Origin: PCRC01 sp040384665
GTDB lineage: Bacteria > Pseudomonadota > Gammaproteobacteria > Burkholderiales > Burkholderiaceae_C
DNA length: 64,000 nt
Direction of reading: 5' to 3'
NCBI GenBank assembly: GCA_040384665.1
Contig: JAZKIY010000015.1
Location: forward strand, 1 to 64,000
In this document: one piece after another, positions 42,342 through 51,129 of the stretch
Position numbering within the stretch: position 1 is the stretch's first letter
How the letters are laid out: each line of letters starts with the position of its first letter
The notes under the pieces: model-generated
Told to the model about the DNA's origin: nothing
Seen by the model: the letters and a program-made list of their open reading frames with translations, nothing else
The model's database searches: none
Made by a program: the position numbers and the translations under genes

Positions 42342-42406
42342 TTTGCCGCGGCCGGAAACATGCTGTGGATCTTCCTACGGATCAGCATGTTCCCGGTCGC
42401 GGCAAA
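42342..42406. repeat. Long inverted repeat (24-base arms, 22 matches)
   Basis: Arm TTTGCCGCGGCCGGAAACATGCTG type (42342-42365, shown in full only here by its ends TTTGCCGCG and CATGCTG) pairs with 42383-42406, with a 17-base loop. On the minus strand it is followed by six T, so it looks like a terminator for a minus-strand transcript, yet no minus-strand gene lies upstream. It starts 29 bases after the CHRD stop. The rest of the 42313-42598 gap shows no gene. Confidence 0.7.
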
Positions 42407-42598
42407 GAGCTGCTGCTCACCTCACACCCAACTTGTAGTCATGTGCTGTGCCTAATTTATCGGCCTGCGGCCGCTGGTGCGCGGGTGGCGTGGCCAACAA
42501 AATCAGGCAACCGTGCATAAGTCATGGCGAGCCTGACTCTGTTGGGGTCACCGGGTTGGACAAGGTTCCAGGTGTGAAATGAAACAAAACGCACCAAC

Positions 42599-42635
42599 TT
42601 GACATTTCAATGAAGTGAATTTAAATTCACTTCAT
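42599..42635 (+). promoter_or_regulatory. tetR promoter with 26-bp operator palindrome over the start codon
   Basis: TTGACA (42599-42604), 17-base spacer, TAAATT (42622-42627), then six bases to ATG 42634. A perfect 26-bp palindrome (42610-42635; each arm 13 bases, ATGAAGTGAATTT) covers spacer, -10 and start codon. It is therefore the probable binding site of the TetR-family protein encoded here, repressing its own operon. Confidence 0.8.
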
Positions 42636-43260
42636 GGCCTACCACAAGACCGACCGCGTCATTGCCAAGTCCCAGGAGACGCGTGAGCGCATCTTGCAGG
42701 CGGTGCAGCAGCTGATCGCCGAAGGCGGCTGGCGTGCGGTGCAGGTGGCCACGGTGGCAGAAATTGCCGGCGTGGCCACCGGGTCCATCTACCGCTATTT
42801 TCCTGACAAGGGCGAGCTGATGGCGCAGGCCTATGGCTACCACACCGGTCACGAAACCGACGTGGTGGCCGCCATTGCCGACAGCGGGGGGCCAGCGCTG
42901 GCCCGTCTGGAGGCGGCGATACGCACCTTTGCCCAGCGCGCGCTGCGCGGGCCCCGGCTCGCGCACGCGATGCTGGCCGAGCCGTCTGACACGCAGGTGG
43001 AGGCCGCGCGGCTGGAACACCACGCGCGCTTCATTGCGCAGTTCAAGCGCATTCTCGACAACGGCGTGGCGCAGGGTGAACTGCAGTGCGCCCACACCGG
43101 TTTGACGGCCACCTGCATTGTGGGTGCGCTGCGCGAAGCACTGTCTGGCCCCTTGTCCGAACCATTGGACGGCGCGCCGGCTGCCGGTGAACTGATCAAC
43201 GCCCTGTGTGCCTTTTGCATGGGGGCGCTGCGGCCCACGCCTTCAAGGAAACCACGATGA
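42634..43260 (+). CDS. TetR-family transcriptional regulator
   Basis: A 208-residue repressor. The N-terminal HTH (residues ~15-60) shows RERILQAVQQLIAEGG, VATVAEIAGVATGSIYRYFPDKGELM, the typical TetR helix pattern. The C-terminal ligand-binding part is helical and has no recognised family mark. The operator palindrome overlaps its start codon and the next gene, a Rieske oxygenase, overlaps its stop by four bases; the ligand is probably the substrate or product of that oxygenase. Translation may be leaderless. Confidence 0.92.
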   Translation: MAYHKTDRVIAKSQETRERILQAVQQLIAEGGWRAVQVATVAEIAGVATGSIYRYFPDKGELMAQAYGYHTGHETDVVAAIADSGGPALARLEAAIRTFAQRALRGPRLAHAMLAEPSDTQVEAARLEHHARFIAQFKRILDNGVAQGELQCAHTGLTATCIVGALREALSGPLSEPLDGAPAAGELINALCAFCMGALRPTPSRKPR

Positions 43261-44417
43261 ACCGACCCATCCCCCTGCAACTGGCCGACGACCCGGTGGC
43301 GCGCCGCATCTGGGAACGTTCCGCCACCGCCATCCACGGGCACGACCCGCAGCGCGGTGCACCGAGCAGCCAGCCGGTCAGCCACTACCTGAACCCGGCG
43401 CGGCTCGCCGACGAGTTGGCGCTGCTGAAAACGCTGCCAATGCCGGTCGCGCCCATGGCGCAGCTGGCCCAGCCCGGCGACTGGCTGAGCACGCGGGTGC
43501 ATGGCGTGCCGGTGCTGCTGACGCGCGACGCACAGGGCGGGTTGAACGCCTTCATCAACGTCTGTCGGCACCGGGGCGCCATCGTGGCGCCGGAAGAAGC
43601 CTGCGGGCACGGCAAGACGCGTTTTGTCTGCCCGTACCACAGCTGGACCTACGACGCCTGTGGCGCCAGCGTCGGCCGCCCGCACGAAGCCGACTTCCCC
43701 CATGTGCCGCGCGAGGCGGCGGGGCTGGTGGCATTGCCCGTGGCCGAGCGGCTGGGCATGGCCTGGGTGATCGCCACGCCGCAAGCCGGGTTTGACTGGG
43801 ACGGTTACTTCGGCCCCATCGGCGACGAGGTCGAGGCGCTGGGCTACAACGGCAGCGCTTTCAGCCCGGAGCGGCGGCAGTTTGTGCAGCCGTCCAACTG
43901 GAAGCTGGTGCTGGAGGGCAACCTCGAGAGTTACCACTTCCAGTACGCGCACCAGAAAACCGTGGCGCCGATCTTCCACGACAACATGGTGGTGCACGAA
44001 CACGCAGGGGACCACCACAAGATCGTGCTGCCGAAACGCTCCATGGCGGAGACGCAGACGGACACCATCGACATGGCCCTCGTGGGCCGGCATACCCACA
44101 TCATTTACTACTTCTTCCCGTGCGCCTTCATGCTGTGGGAGGGTGACCACATTGACTTGTTCACCGTGAGCCCGACCGACGTGGACCACTGCGACGTGCA
44201 CGGCTGGATGTTGGTGCCAGAACGCTACCGCCACCGCGCGGCCGAACATTGGCAGAAAAACGACTTCCTGTTCTGGGAAACGCTGGACGAAGACTTCGCG
44301 CTGGCCGCGTCCATTCAAAGCGGCTTGCGCAGCGGCGCGAACGACGCCTTCCGTTTTGGCCGCAACGAATTCGCCTGCGCGCTGTTCAACGAGAGCCTGG
44401 CGCGGCGGCTGCCCTGA
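43257..44417 (+). CDS. Rieske-type aromatic-ring/amine oxygenase, alpha-subunit-like
   Basis: A 386-residue oxygenase. Rieske cluster ligands C103-x-H105 (NVCRHRG) and C125-x2-H128 (FVCPYHSW); the mononuclear iron site has GNLESYHFQYAH with H227 and H232, the bridging Asp being expected in the DEDFALA region near residue 340. It needs a reductase and possibly a small ferredoxin, neither encoded nearby. The family covers aromatic-ring hydroxylases, glycine-betaine/choline monooxygenases and demethylases; the substrate is unknown. It is coupled by an ATGA overlap to the TetR regulator, which suggests inducible catabolism or detoxification. Confidence 0.9.
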   Translation: MNRPIPLQLADDPVARRIWERSATAIHGHDPQRGAPSSQPVSHYLNPARLADELALLKTLPMPVAPMAQLAQPGDWLSTRVHGVPVLLTRDAQGGLNAFINVCRHRGAIVAPEEACGHGKTRFVCPYHSWTYDACGASVGRPHEADFPHVPREAAGLVALPVAERLGMAWVIATPQAGFDWDGYFGPIGDEVEALGYNGSAFSPERRQFVQPSNWKLVLEGNLESYHFQYAHQKTVAPIFHDNMVVHEHAGDHHKIVLPKRSMAETQTDTIDMALVGRHTHIIYYFFPCAFMLWEGDHIDLFTVSPTDVDHCDVHGWMLVPERYRHRAAEHWQKNDFLFWETLDEDFALAASIQSGLRSGANDAFRFGRNEFACALFNESLARRLP

Positions 44418-44422
44418 ACGTT

Positions 44423-45049
44423 TCAGGTGGCGCGCCGCCAGACGATGCAGCGGTTGTTGGCCGGCATCGTCACATCGTCCACCCAGGCGAGCCCGGCGGC
44501 CTGTGCCAGCGCGTCCACCGCTTCAAAATCGCGGATGCCGCGCTTCGGGTCGGCGTCGCGCAGTGCGGCGTCGAATGTGGCGTTGCTGGCACTGGTGAAC
44601 TGGCCGCCGTAGTTGAACGGGCCATAGACCACCAGCAGGCCGCCCACCGCCAGGGCGCGTGGCAATTCGGCAAACAGCCGCTGCACTTCGGCCCAGCCCA
44701 TGATGTGCAGCGTGTTGGCGGTGAACACCGCCCCGTGCGGCACCGCTGGCAGGCCCGCGTTCACGTCCAGTACCCACGGTTCGGGTGTGTTGGGCCGCGC
44801 GGCCTCTGCCAGCCAGGCGCGGATGCCACCCAGGTGTTCGGCCACGTCGCTGCACTGCCACCGCAGGTGGGGCAGGGCGGCGGCAAAGTGCACCGCGTGC
44901 TGGCCGGTGCCACTGCCAACCTCGAGCACCCGCACCGGGTGATCGGGCCCGGTTGTGGGCGGCGGCAGGTACTGCTGCAGCACCGCGAGGATGGCGTCGC
45001 GGTTGCGTTCGGCGGCGGGAGAGAAGGGTTTGGCGAGAGGCAGGTTCAT
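44423..45049 (-). CDS. DUF938 SAM-methyltransferase-like protein
   Basis: A 208-residue protein matching the DUF938 class I methyltransferase family: RVLEVGSGTGQHAVHFAAALP (part) is motif I, with CSDV and FTANTLHIMGW later on. The N terminus (PFSPAAERNRDAILAVL) is characteristic. Function of the family is unknown; the SAM-binding motif is intact. It is convergent with the Rieske oxygenase gene (five-base gap) and divergent from msrA, with a dispersed repeat between them. Confidence 0.85.
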   Translation of the reverse strand: MNLPLAKPFSPAAERNRDAILAVLQQYLPPPTTGPDHPVRVLEVGSGTGQHAVHFAAALPHLRWQCSDVAEHLGGIRAWLAEAARPNTPEPWVLDVNAGLPAVPHGAVFTANTLHIMGWAEVQRLFAELPRALAVGGLLVVYGPFNYGGQFTSASNATFDAALRDADPKRGIRDFEAVDALAQAAGLAWVDDVTMPANNRCIVWRRAT

Positions 45050-45084
45050 GGGGGCAGTCTCGCACGGTCTGGCAGGGCCACGAT

Positions 45085-45148
45085 TGCTATTGTTTGTATA
45101 GCTTGATCACGAGGTTTCACTAAGGCTTGTGGCCAATTTGGCTTGAAA
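45085..45148 (-). repeat. Dispersed ~60-bp repeat, copy D (reverse)
   Basis: Read on the minus strand: TTCAAGCCAAATTGGCC, ACAAGCCTTAGTGAAACC, ending GCTAT-ACAAACA-ATAGC. Same element as at 14206, 24867 and 58343, with about four to eight changes per copy. Located in the divergent gap between the DUF938 gene and msrA, so it may carry promoter or RNA-folding signals. Confidence 0.85.
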
Positions 45149-45215
45149 AATACCCGAAACCCGTGTTTGGTGGTCTGCGGTGGCCAAAACAAGGGGCTTG
45201 CCGTAAGCTCGCGGC

Positions 45216-45854
45216 ATGAACACACCCTTTTCGCACCCTCTGGTAGCTGGCGCGCGGCGCGCCGTGCTGCTGCTGTTTTGCCTGGCCGGCGCGGCGCTGG
45301 CCCAGGCCCCTGCTGCCACCACCGCACTGGCCACCTTTGCCGGTGGTTGTTTCTGGTGTGTGGAGTCTGACTTTGACAAGGTGCCGGGCGTCATCTCCAC
45401 CACCTCCGGCTACATCGGTGGCAGCACCGCCAACCCGACCTACGAGCAGGTGTCGTCCAAGTCCACCGGCCATGCCGAGGCGGTGCAGATCGTCTACGAC
45501 CCGGCCAAGGTCAGCTACGAAAAATTGTTGGCCTACTTCTGGCACACCATCGACCCAACCACCAAAGACCGCCAGTTCTGCGATGCCGGCTCGCCCTACC
45601 GCACCGCGATTTTTGCCCACGGCGAGCAGCAGCTGAAAATTGCCAAGGCGTCCAAGGCCGCATTGGACAAGACCAAGCCGTTCAAAGAGCCCATCGTGAC
45701 CGAGATCGTGCTGGCCAGCACCTTCTACCCGGCCGAGCAGTACCACCAGGACTACTACCAAAAGAACCCGCTGCGCTACAAGTACTACCGCGCCAGTTGT
45801 GGGCGCGACGGTCGGCTGAACCAGCTCTGGGGCGACCAGGCCGGCAAGTTCTGA
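45216..45854 (+). CDS. msrA: Peptide-methionine (S)-S-oxide reductase, exported
   Basis: A 212-residue MsrA with a signal peptide (AVLLLFCLAGAALAQ), so it acts in the periplasm on oxidised methionine. The active site GCFWC (C45 catalytic, C48) is intact; STGHAEAVQIVYD and EQYHQDYY follow in the usual order. A further cysteine near residue 188 (RASCGRD) may act as resolving Cys. The periplasmic electron donor is not encoded nearby. ATG 45216 is preceded by TAAGCT six bases upstream. Confidence 0.94.
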   Translation: MNTPFSHPLVAGARRAVLLLFCLAGAALAQAPAATTALATFAGGCFWCVESDFDKVPGVISTTSGYIGGSTANPTYEQVSSKSTGHAEAVQIVYDPAKVSYEKLLAYFWHTIDPTTKDRQFCDAGSPYRTAIFAHGEQQLKIAKASKAALDKTKPFKEPIVTEIVLASTFYPAEQYHQDYYQKNPLRYKYYRASCGRDGRLNQLWGDQAGKF

Positions 45855-45864
45855 GCGGGCAGGC

Positions 45865-46698
45865 TCAGTTGCTGCTGTCCAGCAGCCGGGCGCGCTTCAG
45901 GCGCCAGGCGTCGTCTTCGGAATCGCTGCCGTAGACGTCGTCCAGCGTGGTGGGGGTTTCCTGCAGGTGCGTGTCGAGCGCGATGCGGTTGTCGAACACA
46001 AAACACTCGCCTTGCCAGTCTTTCTCGGCGTCGGGCATTTTCTCGAAGTAGTTGAGGATGCCGCCTTCCAGCTGGTAGACCGTCATGCCGAGGTCCAGCA
46101 TCCAGGCGCTGGTTTTCTCGCAGCGGATGCCGCCGGTGCAGTACATCGCCACCTTCTTGCCTTCGGCCTTCCACCCGTCAATGTTCGCCAGCACGTATTC
46201 GGGAAAGTCGCGGAAGTTGGTCACTTCGGGGTTGATGGCGTTGCGGAATTGGCCGAGCCGGAATTCAAAGCTGTTGCGGTTGTCGATCAGCAACACGTCT
46301 TCTTGGTCGATCAGCTTGCGCCAGTCTTCCGGGCTGACGTTGATGCCGGTCTGCTTCGCCGCGTCGATGCCGGCAATGCCCAGTGGCACGATCTCGGCCT
46401 TCTCATGCACCTTCATCCGCTTGAACGGCTGCGTGATGCAGGGGCTGCGCTTGTAGACCATGTCGGCAAAGTGCCCGCCAAACCGCGGGTCGGTCGCCAG
46501 CGTGTGGCGGAAAGCGTCCAGCGCCTCGGCGCTGCCCGCCAGCATGCCGTTGATGCCCTCGTGCGCGACCAGAATGCTGCCCAGCAGCGGCGCGGTGATG
46601 TCGCGCAGCGCGCTGGCCACCTCGACCGTGGCTGGCAGGTGGACGAATTTGTAAAAGGCGTCGTGAAACGCGACCCCGGTGTTGGATGCTTGCGCCAT
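45865..46698 (-). CDS. trhO: tRNA uridine(34) hydroxylase, rhodanese family
   Basis: A 277-residue protein of the YceA/TrhO family: N-terminal acylphosphatase-like domain (GSILVAHEGINGMLAGS), then a rhodanese domain with the catalytic Cys in VAMYCTGGIRCEK (two cysteines, near 187 and 193). It introduces the 5-hydroxyuridine at the tRNA wobble position in an O2-dependent way. GATAAT lies six bases before its ATG. It is convergent with msrA, ten bases apart. Confidence 0.93.
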   Translation of the reverse strand: MAQASNTGVAFHDAFYKFVHLPATVEVASALRDITAPLLGSILVAHEGINGMLAGSAEALDAFRHTLATDPRFGGHFADMVYKRSPCITQPFKRMKVHEKAEIVPLGIAGIDAAKQTGINVSPEDWRKLIDQEDVLLIDNRNSFEFRLGQFRNAINPEVTNFRDFPEYVLANIDGWKAEGKKVAMYCTGGIRCEKTSAWMLDLGMTVYQLEGGILNYFEKMPDAEKDWQGECFVFDNRIALDTHLQETPTTLDDVYGSDSEDDAWRLKRARLLDSSN

Positions 46699-46704
46699 CC
46701 CCGC

Positions 46705-46710
46705 ATTATC
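46705..46710 (-). promoter_or_regulatory. -10-like GATAAT before trhO
   Basis: On the minus strand GATAAT-GCGGGG-ATG: six bases between the hexamer and the start codon at 46698. Same layout as at rlmB (24955). Confidence 0.45.
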
Positions 46711-46778
46711 CCCGTAGCCTGGTGGCGGTGTGCCGTGCTACCGTCCATTTCACCGATTTCAGCACCAGGGCCTGAACC

Positions 46779-47495
46779 ATGGACCGACGCGATTTCATCG
46801 AGACCTGTTCCGCCGGCGTGACCTGCCTGAGCGCGCTCAGCGCCTTGCCGGCGCTGGCCGCCAATGCCCGCCCCCAGAACTACGCCCGTGTGCTGCTGGT
46901 CAATGAACTCGGTGACCCGCTGAAGGCCTCGGCCCTGAAGCCCCAAACCAACTACGTCTTCCATTACCCGTTCGAGGCCACGCCGGTGTTCCTGCTCGAC
47001 CTCGGCAAGCCCGCGCTGCCGCAGGCGCTGACCACCCAGGACAAACAGGCCTACGCCTGGCCCGGCGGTGTGGGCCCCAAGAAGCAGCTGGTGGCGTATT
47101 CGGCCATTTGCGCCCACAAGCTGGTCTACCCGACGCCGCAGCTCAGTTTCATCAGCTTCCGCAAGGGCGCCGCGGTCAATGGCAACACGCCCAGCGCGGC
47201 GAACGATGTGATCCACTGCTGCGCCGACCACAGCCAGTACGACCCGGCCAAAGGCGCACAGGTGTTGGGCGGCCCGGCCGAGCAGCCACTCTGTGCAGTG
47301 CTGCTGGAACACGACGCCAAAACCGACACACTCACCGCCTACGCCACGCTGGGCGGTGAGCTGTTTGACGCGTTCTTCAAAAAGTACGAAATGAAGCTGA
47401 GCCTCGATGTCGGCCCCAAGGCCCGCCACCCGGTGCAGGTGAAAAGTGTGGTGCGCGAACTGGACAAGTTCTGCCGCAACCCCGTGAAGTGCTGA
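46779..47495 (+). CDS. Tat-exported Rieske [2Fe-2S] protein
   Basis: A 238-residue protein with a Tat-like leader (MDRRDFIETCSAGVTCL). Rieske cluster ligands are C111-x-H113 (SAICAHK) and C148-x2-H151 (HCCADHSQYD); the doubled cysteine C147-C148 is unusual. The long insert between residues 40 and 100 and a C-terminal tail with NPVKC may be surface features. A periplasmic electron carrier or subunit of a small respiratory complex is likely; no partner is adjacent. It is not the cytochrome bc1 Rieske protein, given no bc1 genes here. Confidence 0.82.
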   Translation: MDRRDFIETCSAGVTCLSALSALPALAANARPQNYARVLLVNELGDPLKASALKPQTNYVFHYPFEATPVFLLDLGKPALPQALTTQDKQAYAWPGGVGPKKQLVAYSAICAHKLVYPTPQLSFISFRKGAAVNGNTPSAANDVIHCCADHSQYDPAKGAQVLGGPAEQPLCAVLLEHDAKTDTLTAYATLGGELFDAFFKKYEMKLSLDVGPKARHPVQVKSVVRELDKFCRNPVKC

Positions 47496-47576
47496 GCGGG
47501 TGACAGGGCCGCTGCGCGTCACAGGCCCACGGATCAGGGTAATTCCTTACAATCGGGGGTTGCCCAGAAAGACGCC

Positions 47577-49910
47577 GTGTCCGATTCCACCCTGACCCCA
47601 CCGTTGCCCGTTGCCGAGCCCCGTGCCAAGGCCGCGCCGCGCGTGCCGCAGGTGAAGCCGCTGGGCAGCTACCGCCCCTACTGGGCCAAGCGCTTCGGCA
47701 CGGCCAAGTTCCTGCCCACCAGCCGCGAGGAAATGACCGCGCTGGGCTGGGACAGCTGCGACATCGTCATCGTCACCGGCGACGCCTATGTGGACCACCC
47801 CAGCTTTGGCATGGCGGTCATCGGCCGCATGCTGGAAGCCCAGGGCTTCCGGGTGGGCATCATTGCCCAGCCAGACTGGCAAAGCGCAGAACCCTTCAAG
47901 GCCCTGGGCAAACCGAACCTGTTCTTTGGCGTGACCGCCGGCAACATGGATTCGATGATCAACCGCTACACCGCCGACCGCAAGATCCGCAGCGACGACG
48001 CCTACACCCCGGGCGACGTCGGCGGCAAGCGGCCTGACCGCGCCTCGCTGGTGTATTCGCAGCGCTGCAAGGAAGCCTGGAGCGACGTGCCCATCGTGAT
48101 GGGTGGCATCGAAGGCTCGCTGCGCCGCATCGCCCATTACGACTACTGGCAGGACAAGGTGCGCCGCTCCATCCTGGTGGACGCCAAATGCGACCTGCTG
48201 CTGTACGGCAACGCCGAGAGGGCGATTGTGGAAATCGCCCACCGCCTGGCCGCCCGCGAGCCGGTGGAAAACATTGTGGATGTGCGGGGCACGGCCTTCA
48301 TCCGGCGTGACACGCCCGAGGGCTGGTTCGAGATCGACTCGACCTCGGTCGATGCGCCCGGGCGTGTGGAGTCGCATGTCAACCCGTACCTGAACACCTC
48401 CGAGCAGGCCAAAAGCCAGGGTGAAACCTGCGCCAAGGAAGACGGCGGCGCGGCGCCCAACGCCAACCCCGCCATCCAGCCGCTGGTGTTCATGCCCAAC
48501 CCGGCACTGGCCGGCAAGCTCAAGGTGCCGCCGCGCGACCGCTCGGTGATCCGCCTGCCGGCCTACGAGCAGGTGAAAAGCGACCCGGTGCTCTATGCGC
48601 ACGCCAACCGGGTGCTGCACCTGGAAACCAACCCCGGCAACGCGCGTGCGCTGGTGCAAGCCCATGGCGACCGCGACGTGTGGATCACGCCCCCGCCCAT
48701 CCCGCTGACCACGGCCGAGATGGACATGGTGTTTGATCTGCCCTATGCCCGCAGCCCGCACCCGCGCTACGCCGACGAGAGCGGCGGCCACGAGGGCGCC
48801 ACCAAGATCCCGGCCTGGGAGATGATCCGCTTCAGTGTGAACATCATGCGCGGCTGTTTTGGCGGCTGCACTTTCTGCTCCATCACCGAGCACGAGGGCC
48901 GCATCATCCAGAGCCGCTCAGAGGACTCGGTGATCCGCGAGATCGAGGACATCCGCGACAAGATCCCGGCCTTCACCGGCGTGATCTCCGACCTCGGCGG
49001 CCCCACGGCCAACATGTACCGCATCGGCTGCAAGAGCCCGGCCATTGAGGCCGCCTGCCGCAAGCCCAGTTGTGTCTACCCGGACGTGTGCTCCAACCTG
49101 AACACTGACCACGGCCCGCTGATCAAGATGTACCGCCGTGCCCGGGCGCTCAAAGGGGTGAAGAAGATCCTCATCAGCTCTGGCCTGCGTTACGACCTGG
49201 CGGTGAAGTCGCCCGAGTACATCAAGGAGCTGGCCACCCACCACGTGGGTGGCTACCTGAAGATCGCGCCCGAACACACCGAGACCGGCCCGCTCTCCAA
49301 GATGATGAAGCCGGGCATCGGCAGCTACGACCGCTTCAAGAAGCTGTTTGACGCGGCCAGCCTGGAAGCCGGCAAGAAGCAGTACCTGATTCCCTACTTC
49401 ATCGCCGCCCACCCGGGCACCAGCGACGAGGACATGATGAACCTCGCGGTGTGGCTGAAGAAGAACGGTTTCCGCGCCGACCAGGTGCAGACCTTCTACC
49501 CCTCGCCCATGGCCACGGCCACCGCGATGTACCACAGCAACAAGAACCCGCTGCGCAAGGTGACGCGCGACAGCGAGACGGTGGACATCGTGCGTGGTGA
49601 CCGCCGGCGCCGGTTGCACAAGGCCTTTCTGCGCTACCACGACGCCAACAACTGGCCGCTGCTGCGCGAGGCGCTGAAGACCATGGGCCGGGCCGATCTG
49701 ATCGGCAATGGCAAGCACCACCTGATCCCGACCTACCAGCCGCTGACCGATGGGGGCTACACCAGTGCCCGGCGCAAGAACTCCACCGCGGTGGGGGTGA
49801 AAACGTCACCGGTGACCAAAGGGCGCGTGCTGACGCAGCACACCGGATTGCCGCCACGCGACAACGGCTCGCGGCCTGCGGCCAAGTCCTCGCGCAAAAA
49901 GCCAGGTTGA
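47577..49910 (+). CDS. YgiQ-family radical SAM protein
   Basis: A 777-residue protein from a GTG start. The N-terminal third contains a cobalamin-binding-like region (VIVTGDAYVDHPSFGMAVIGRMLE), the middle a radical SAM cluster in MRGCFGGCTFCSITEHEGR (C-x3-C-x2-C), and the C terminus a basic, flexible tail ending in SSRKKPG. UPF0313/YgiQ proteins are very widespread but without a proven function. The TACAAT box lies 25 bases upstream and AGAAAG could be a weak Shine-Dalgarno. It is convergent with the aminotransferase gene. Confidence 0.92.
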   Translation: MSDSTLTPPLPVAEPRAKAAPRVPQVKPLGSYRPYWAKRFGTAKFLPTSREEMTALGWDSCDIVIVTGDAYVDHPSFGMAVIGRMLEAQGFRVGIIAQPDWQSAEPFKALGKPNLFFGVTAGNMDSMINRYTADRKIRSDDAYTPGDVGGKRPDRASLVYSQRCKEAWSDVPIVMGGIEGSLRRIAHYDYWQDKVRRSILVDAKCDLLLYGNAERAIVEIAHRLAAREPVENIVDVRGTAFIRRDTPEGWFEIDSTSVDAPGRVESHVNPYLNTSEQAKSQGETCAKEDGGAAPNANPAIQPLVFMPNPALAGKLKVPPRDRSVIRLPAYEQVKSDPVLYAHANRVLHLETNPGNARALVQAHGDRDVWITPPPIPLTTAEMDMVFDLPYARSPHPRYADESGGHEGATKIPAWEMIRFSVNIMRGCFGGCTFCSITEHEGRIIQSRSEDSVIREIEDIRDKIPAFTGVISDLGGPTANMYRIGCKSPAIEAACRKPSCVYPDVCSNLNTDHGPLIKMYRRARALKGVKKILISSGLRYDLAVKSPEYIKELATHHVGGYLKIAPEHTETGPLSKMMKPGIGSYDRFKKLFDAASLEAGKKQYLIPYFIAAHPGTSDEDMMNLAVWLKKNGFRADQVQTFYPSPMATATAMYHSNKNPLRKVTRDSETVDIVRGDRRRRLHKAFLRYHDANNWPLLREALKTMGRADLIGNGKHHLIPTYQPLTDGGYTSARRKNSTAVGVKTSPVTKGRVLTQHTGLPPRDNGSRPAAKSSRKKPG

Positions 49911-49956
49911 GTTGTTGCCCGTTTGGGGGCAGGCCGACCCGCGGTGCCTGGCGGGG

Positions 49957-51129
49957 CTACAAGCGCGACAAGCGCTGCAAAGCCGTTCGCAAAGTCTCGT
50001 CCTTCTTCGCAAAACAAAACCGCACCACCCGCTGGTCAAACCCGTCGGCATAGAAGGCCGACAAGGGAATGGCCGCCACACCGACTTCGGATGTCAGCCA
50101 CTGGCAGAACTCGGCTTCTGGCAAGTCGTTCACCGCCGAGATGTCCACACACTGGAAGTAAGTGCCTTCAGAAGGCAGCAGCTTGAACTTGGTGCCTGAG
50201 AGGCCGGCACGAAACAGGTCACGCTTGGCGGCGTAAAAAGCGGGCAGGTTGCGGTAGGGCGCTGGGTCCGCCATGTAATGGGCGAAGGCGTGTTGCACCG
50301 GTGTGTTGACGGTGAACACGTTGAACTGGTGCACCTTGCGGAACTCGGCGGTCAACGGCGCCGGTGCGGCCACGTAGCCCACCTTCCAGCCGGTGACATG
50401 GTAGGTTTTGCCGAAGCTCGACACGATGAAGGCGCGCGCGGCGAGGCCGGGGAAGCAGGCGGCGCTGTGGTGGGGCTGGCCGTCAAACACCATGTGTTCG
50501 TAGACCTCGTCGCTGATCAGCAGCACCTCTGTGGGCGCCAGCAGGTCTTGCAGGCGCAGCATTTCGTCACGGGTCCAGCAGGTGGCGCTGGGGTTGTGCG
50601 GGGTGTTGACGATGATCGCGCGGGTGCGCGGGGTGAGTGCGGCGGCGATGCGGTCGAAGTCGGGCCGGAAGGTGTGGGGTGTCAGCGGAACGCGCACCAC
50701 CGTGCCGCCAGCGAGTTCGATGTTGGGGCCGTAACTGTCGTAGCAAGGCTCCAATGCGATGACTTCATCACCCGGCCCGACCACTGCAAGAATGGCGGTG
50801 ATGATGGCCTGTGTGGCGCCAGCGGTGACCGTGATCTCGTCGGCCGCGCGGTAGCTGCGGCCGTACTCGGCCTGCAGCTTGGCGGCCACGGCCTCGCGCA
50901 GCGCGGGCACGCCGGCCATCAGCGGGTACTGGTTCAACCCTTGCTGCATGGACTGTGTGACGGCGTCCACCAGGCGCGGGTCGCAGTCGAAATCCGGAAA
51001 CCCCTGGCCCAGGTTGACCGCGCCTTTTTCAGCCGCCAGTGCCGACATCACGCTGAAAATTGTCGTCCCGACCGCCGGCAATTTGGACCGGAGTGCTGGC
51101 GTTCTGGTGGCAAGCCCGCTGCTGCTCAT
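49957..51129 (-). CDS. PLP-dependent aminotransferase, methionine/kynurenine-type
   Basis: A 390-residue class I/II aminotransferase. Schiff-base Lys in SFGKTYHVTGWKVGY, Asn/Asp/Tyr ligands in NTPHNPSA and SDEVYEHMVF, C-terminal Arg in VVRFCFAK. Closest in style to YbdL/methionine aminotransferase (glutamine-phenylpyruvate class), which would recycle ketomethiobutyrate in methionine salvage. ATG 51129 overlaps the cysB-like stop by four bases, so the two genes are co-transcribed, linking it to sulfur control. Confidence 0.9.
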   Translation of the reverse strand: MSSSGLATRTPALRSKLPAVGTTIFSVMSALAAEKGAVNLGQGFPDFDCDPRLVDAVTQSMQQGLNQYPLMAGVPALREAVAAKLQAEYGRSYRAADEITVTAGATQAIITAILAVVGPGDEVIALEPCYDSYGPNIELAGGTVVRVPLTPHTFRPDFDRIAAALTPRTRAIIVNTPHNPSATCWTRDEMLRLQDLLAPTEVLLISDEVYEHMVFDGQPHHSAACFPGLAARAFIVSSFGKTYHVTGWKVGYVAAPAPLTAEFRKVHQFNVFTVNTPVQHAFAHYMADPAPYRNLPAFYAAKRDLFRAGLSGTKFKLLPSEGTYFQCVDISAVNDLPEAEFCQWLTSEVGVAAIPLSAFYADGFDQRVVRFCFAKKDETLRTALQRLSRL

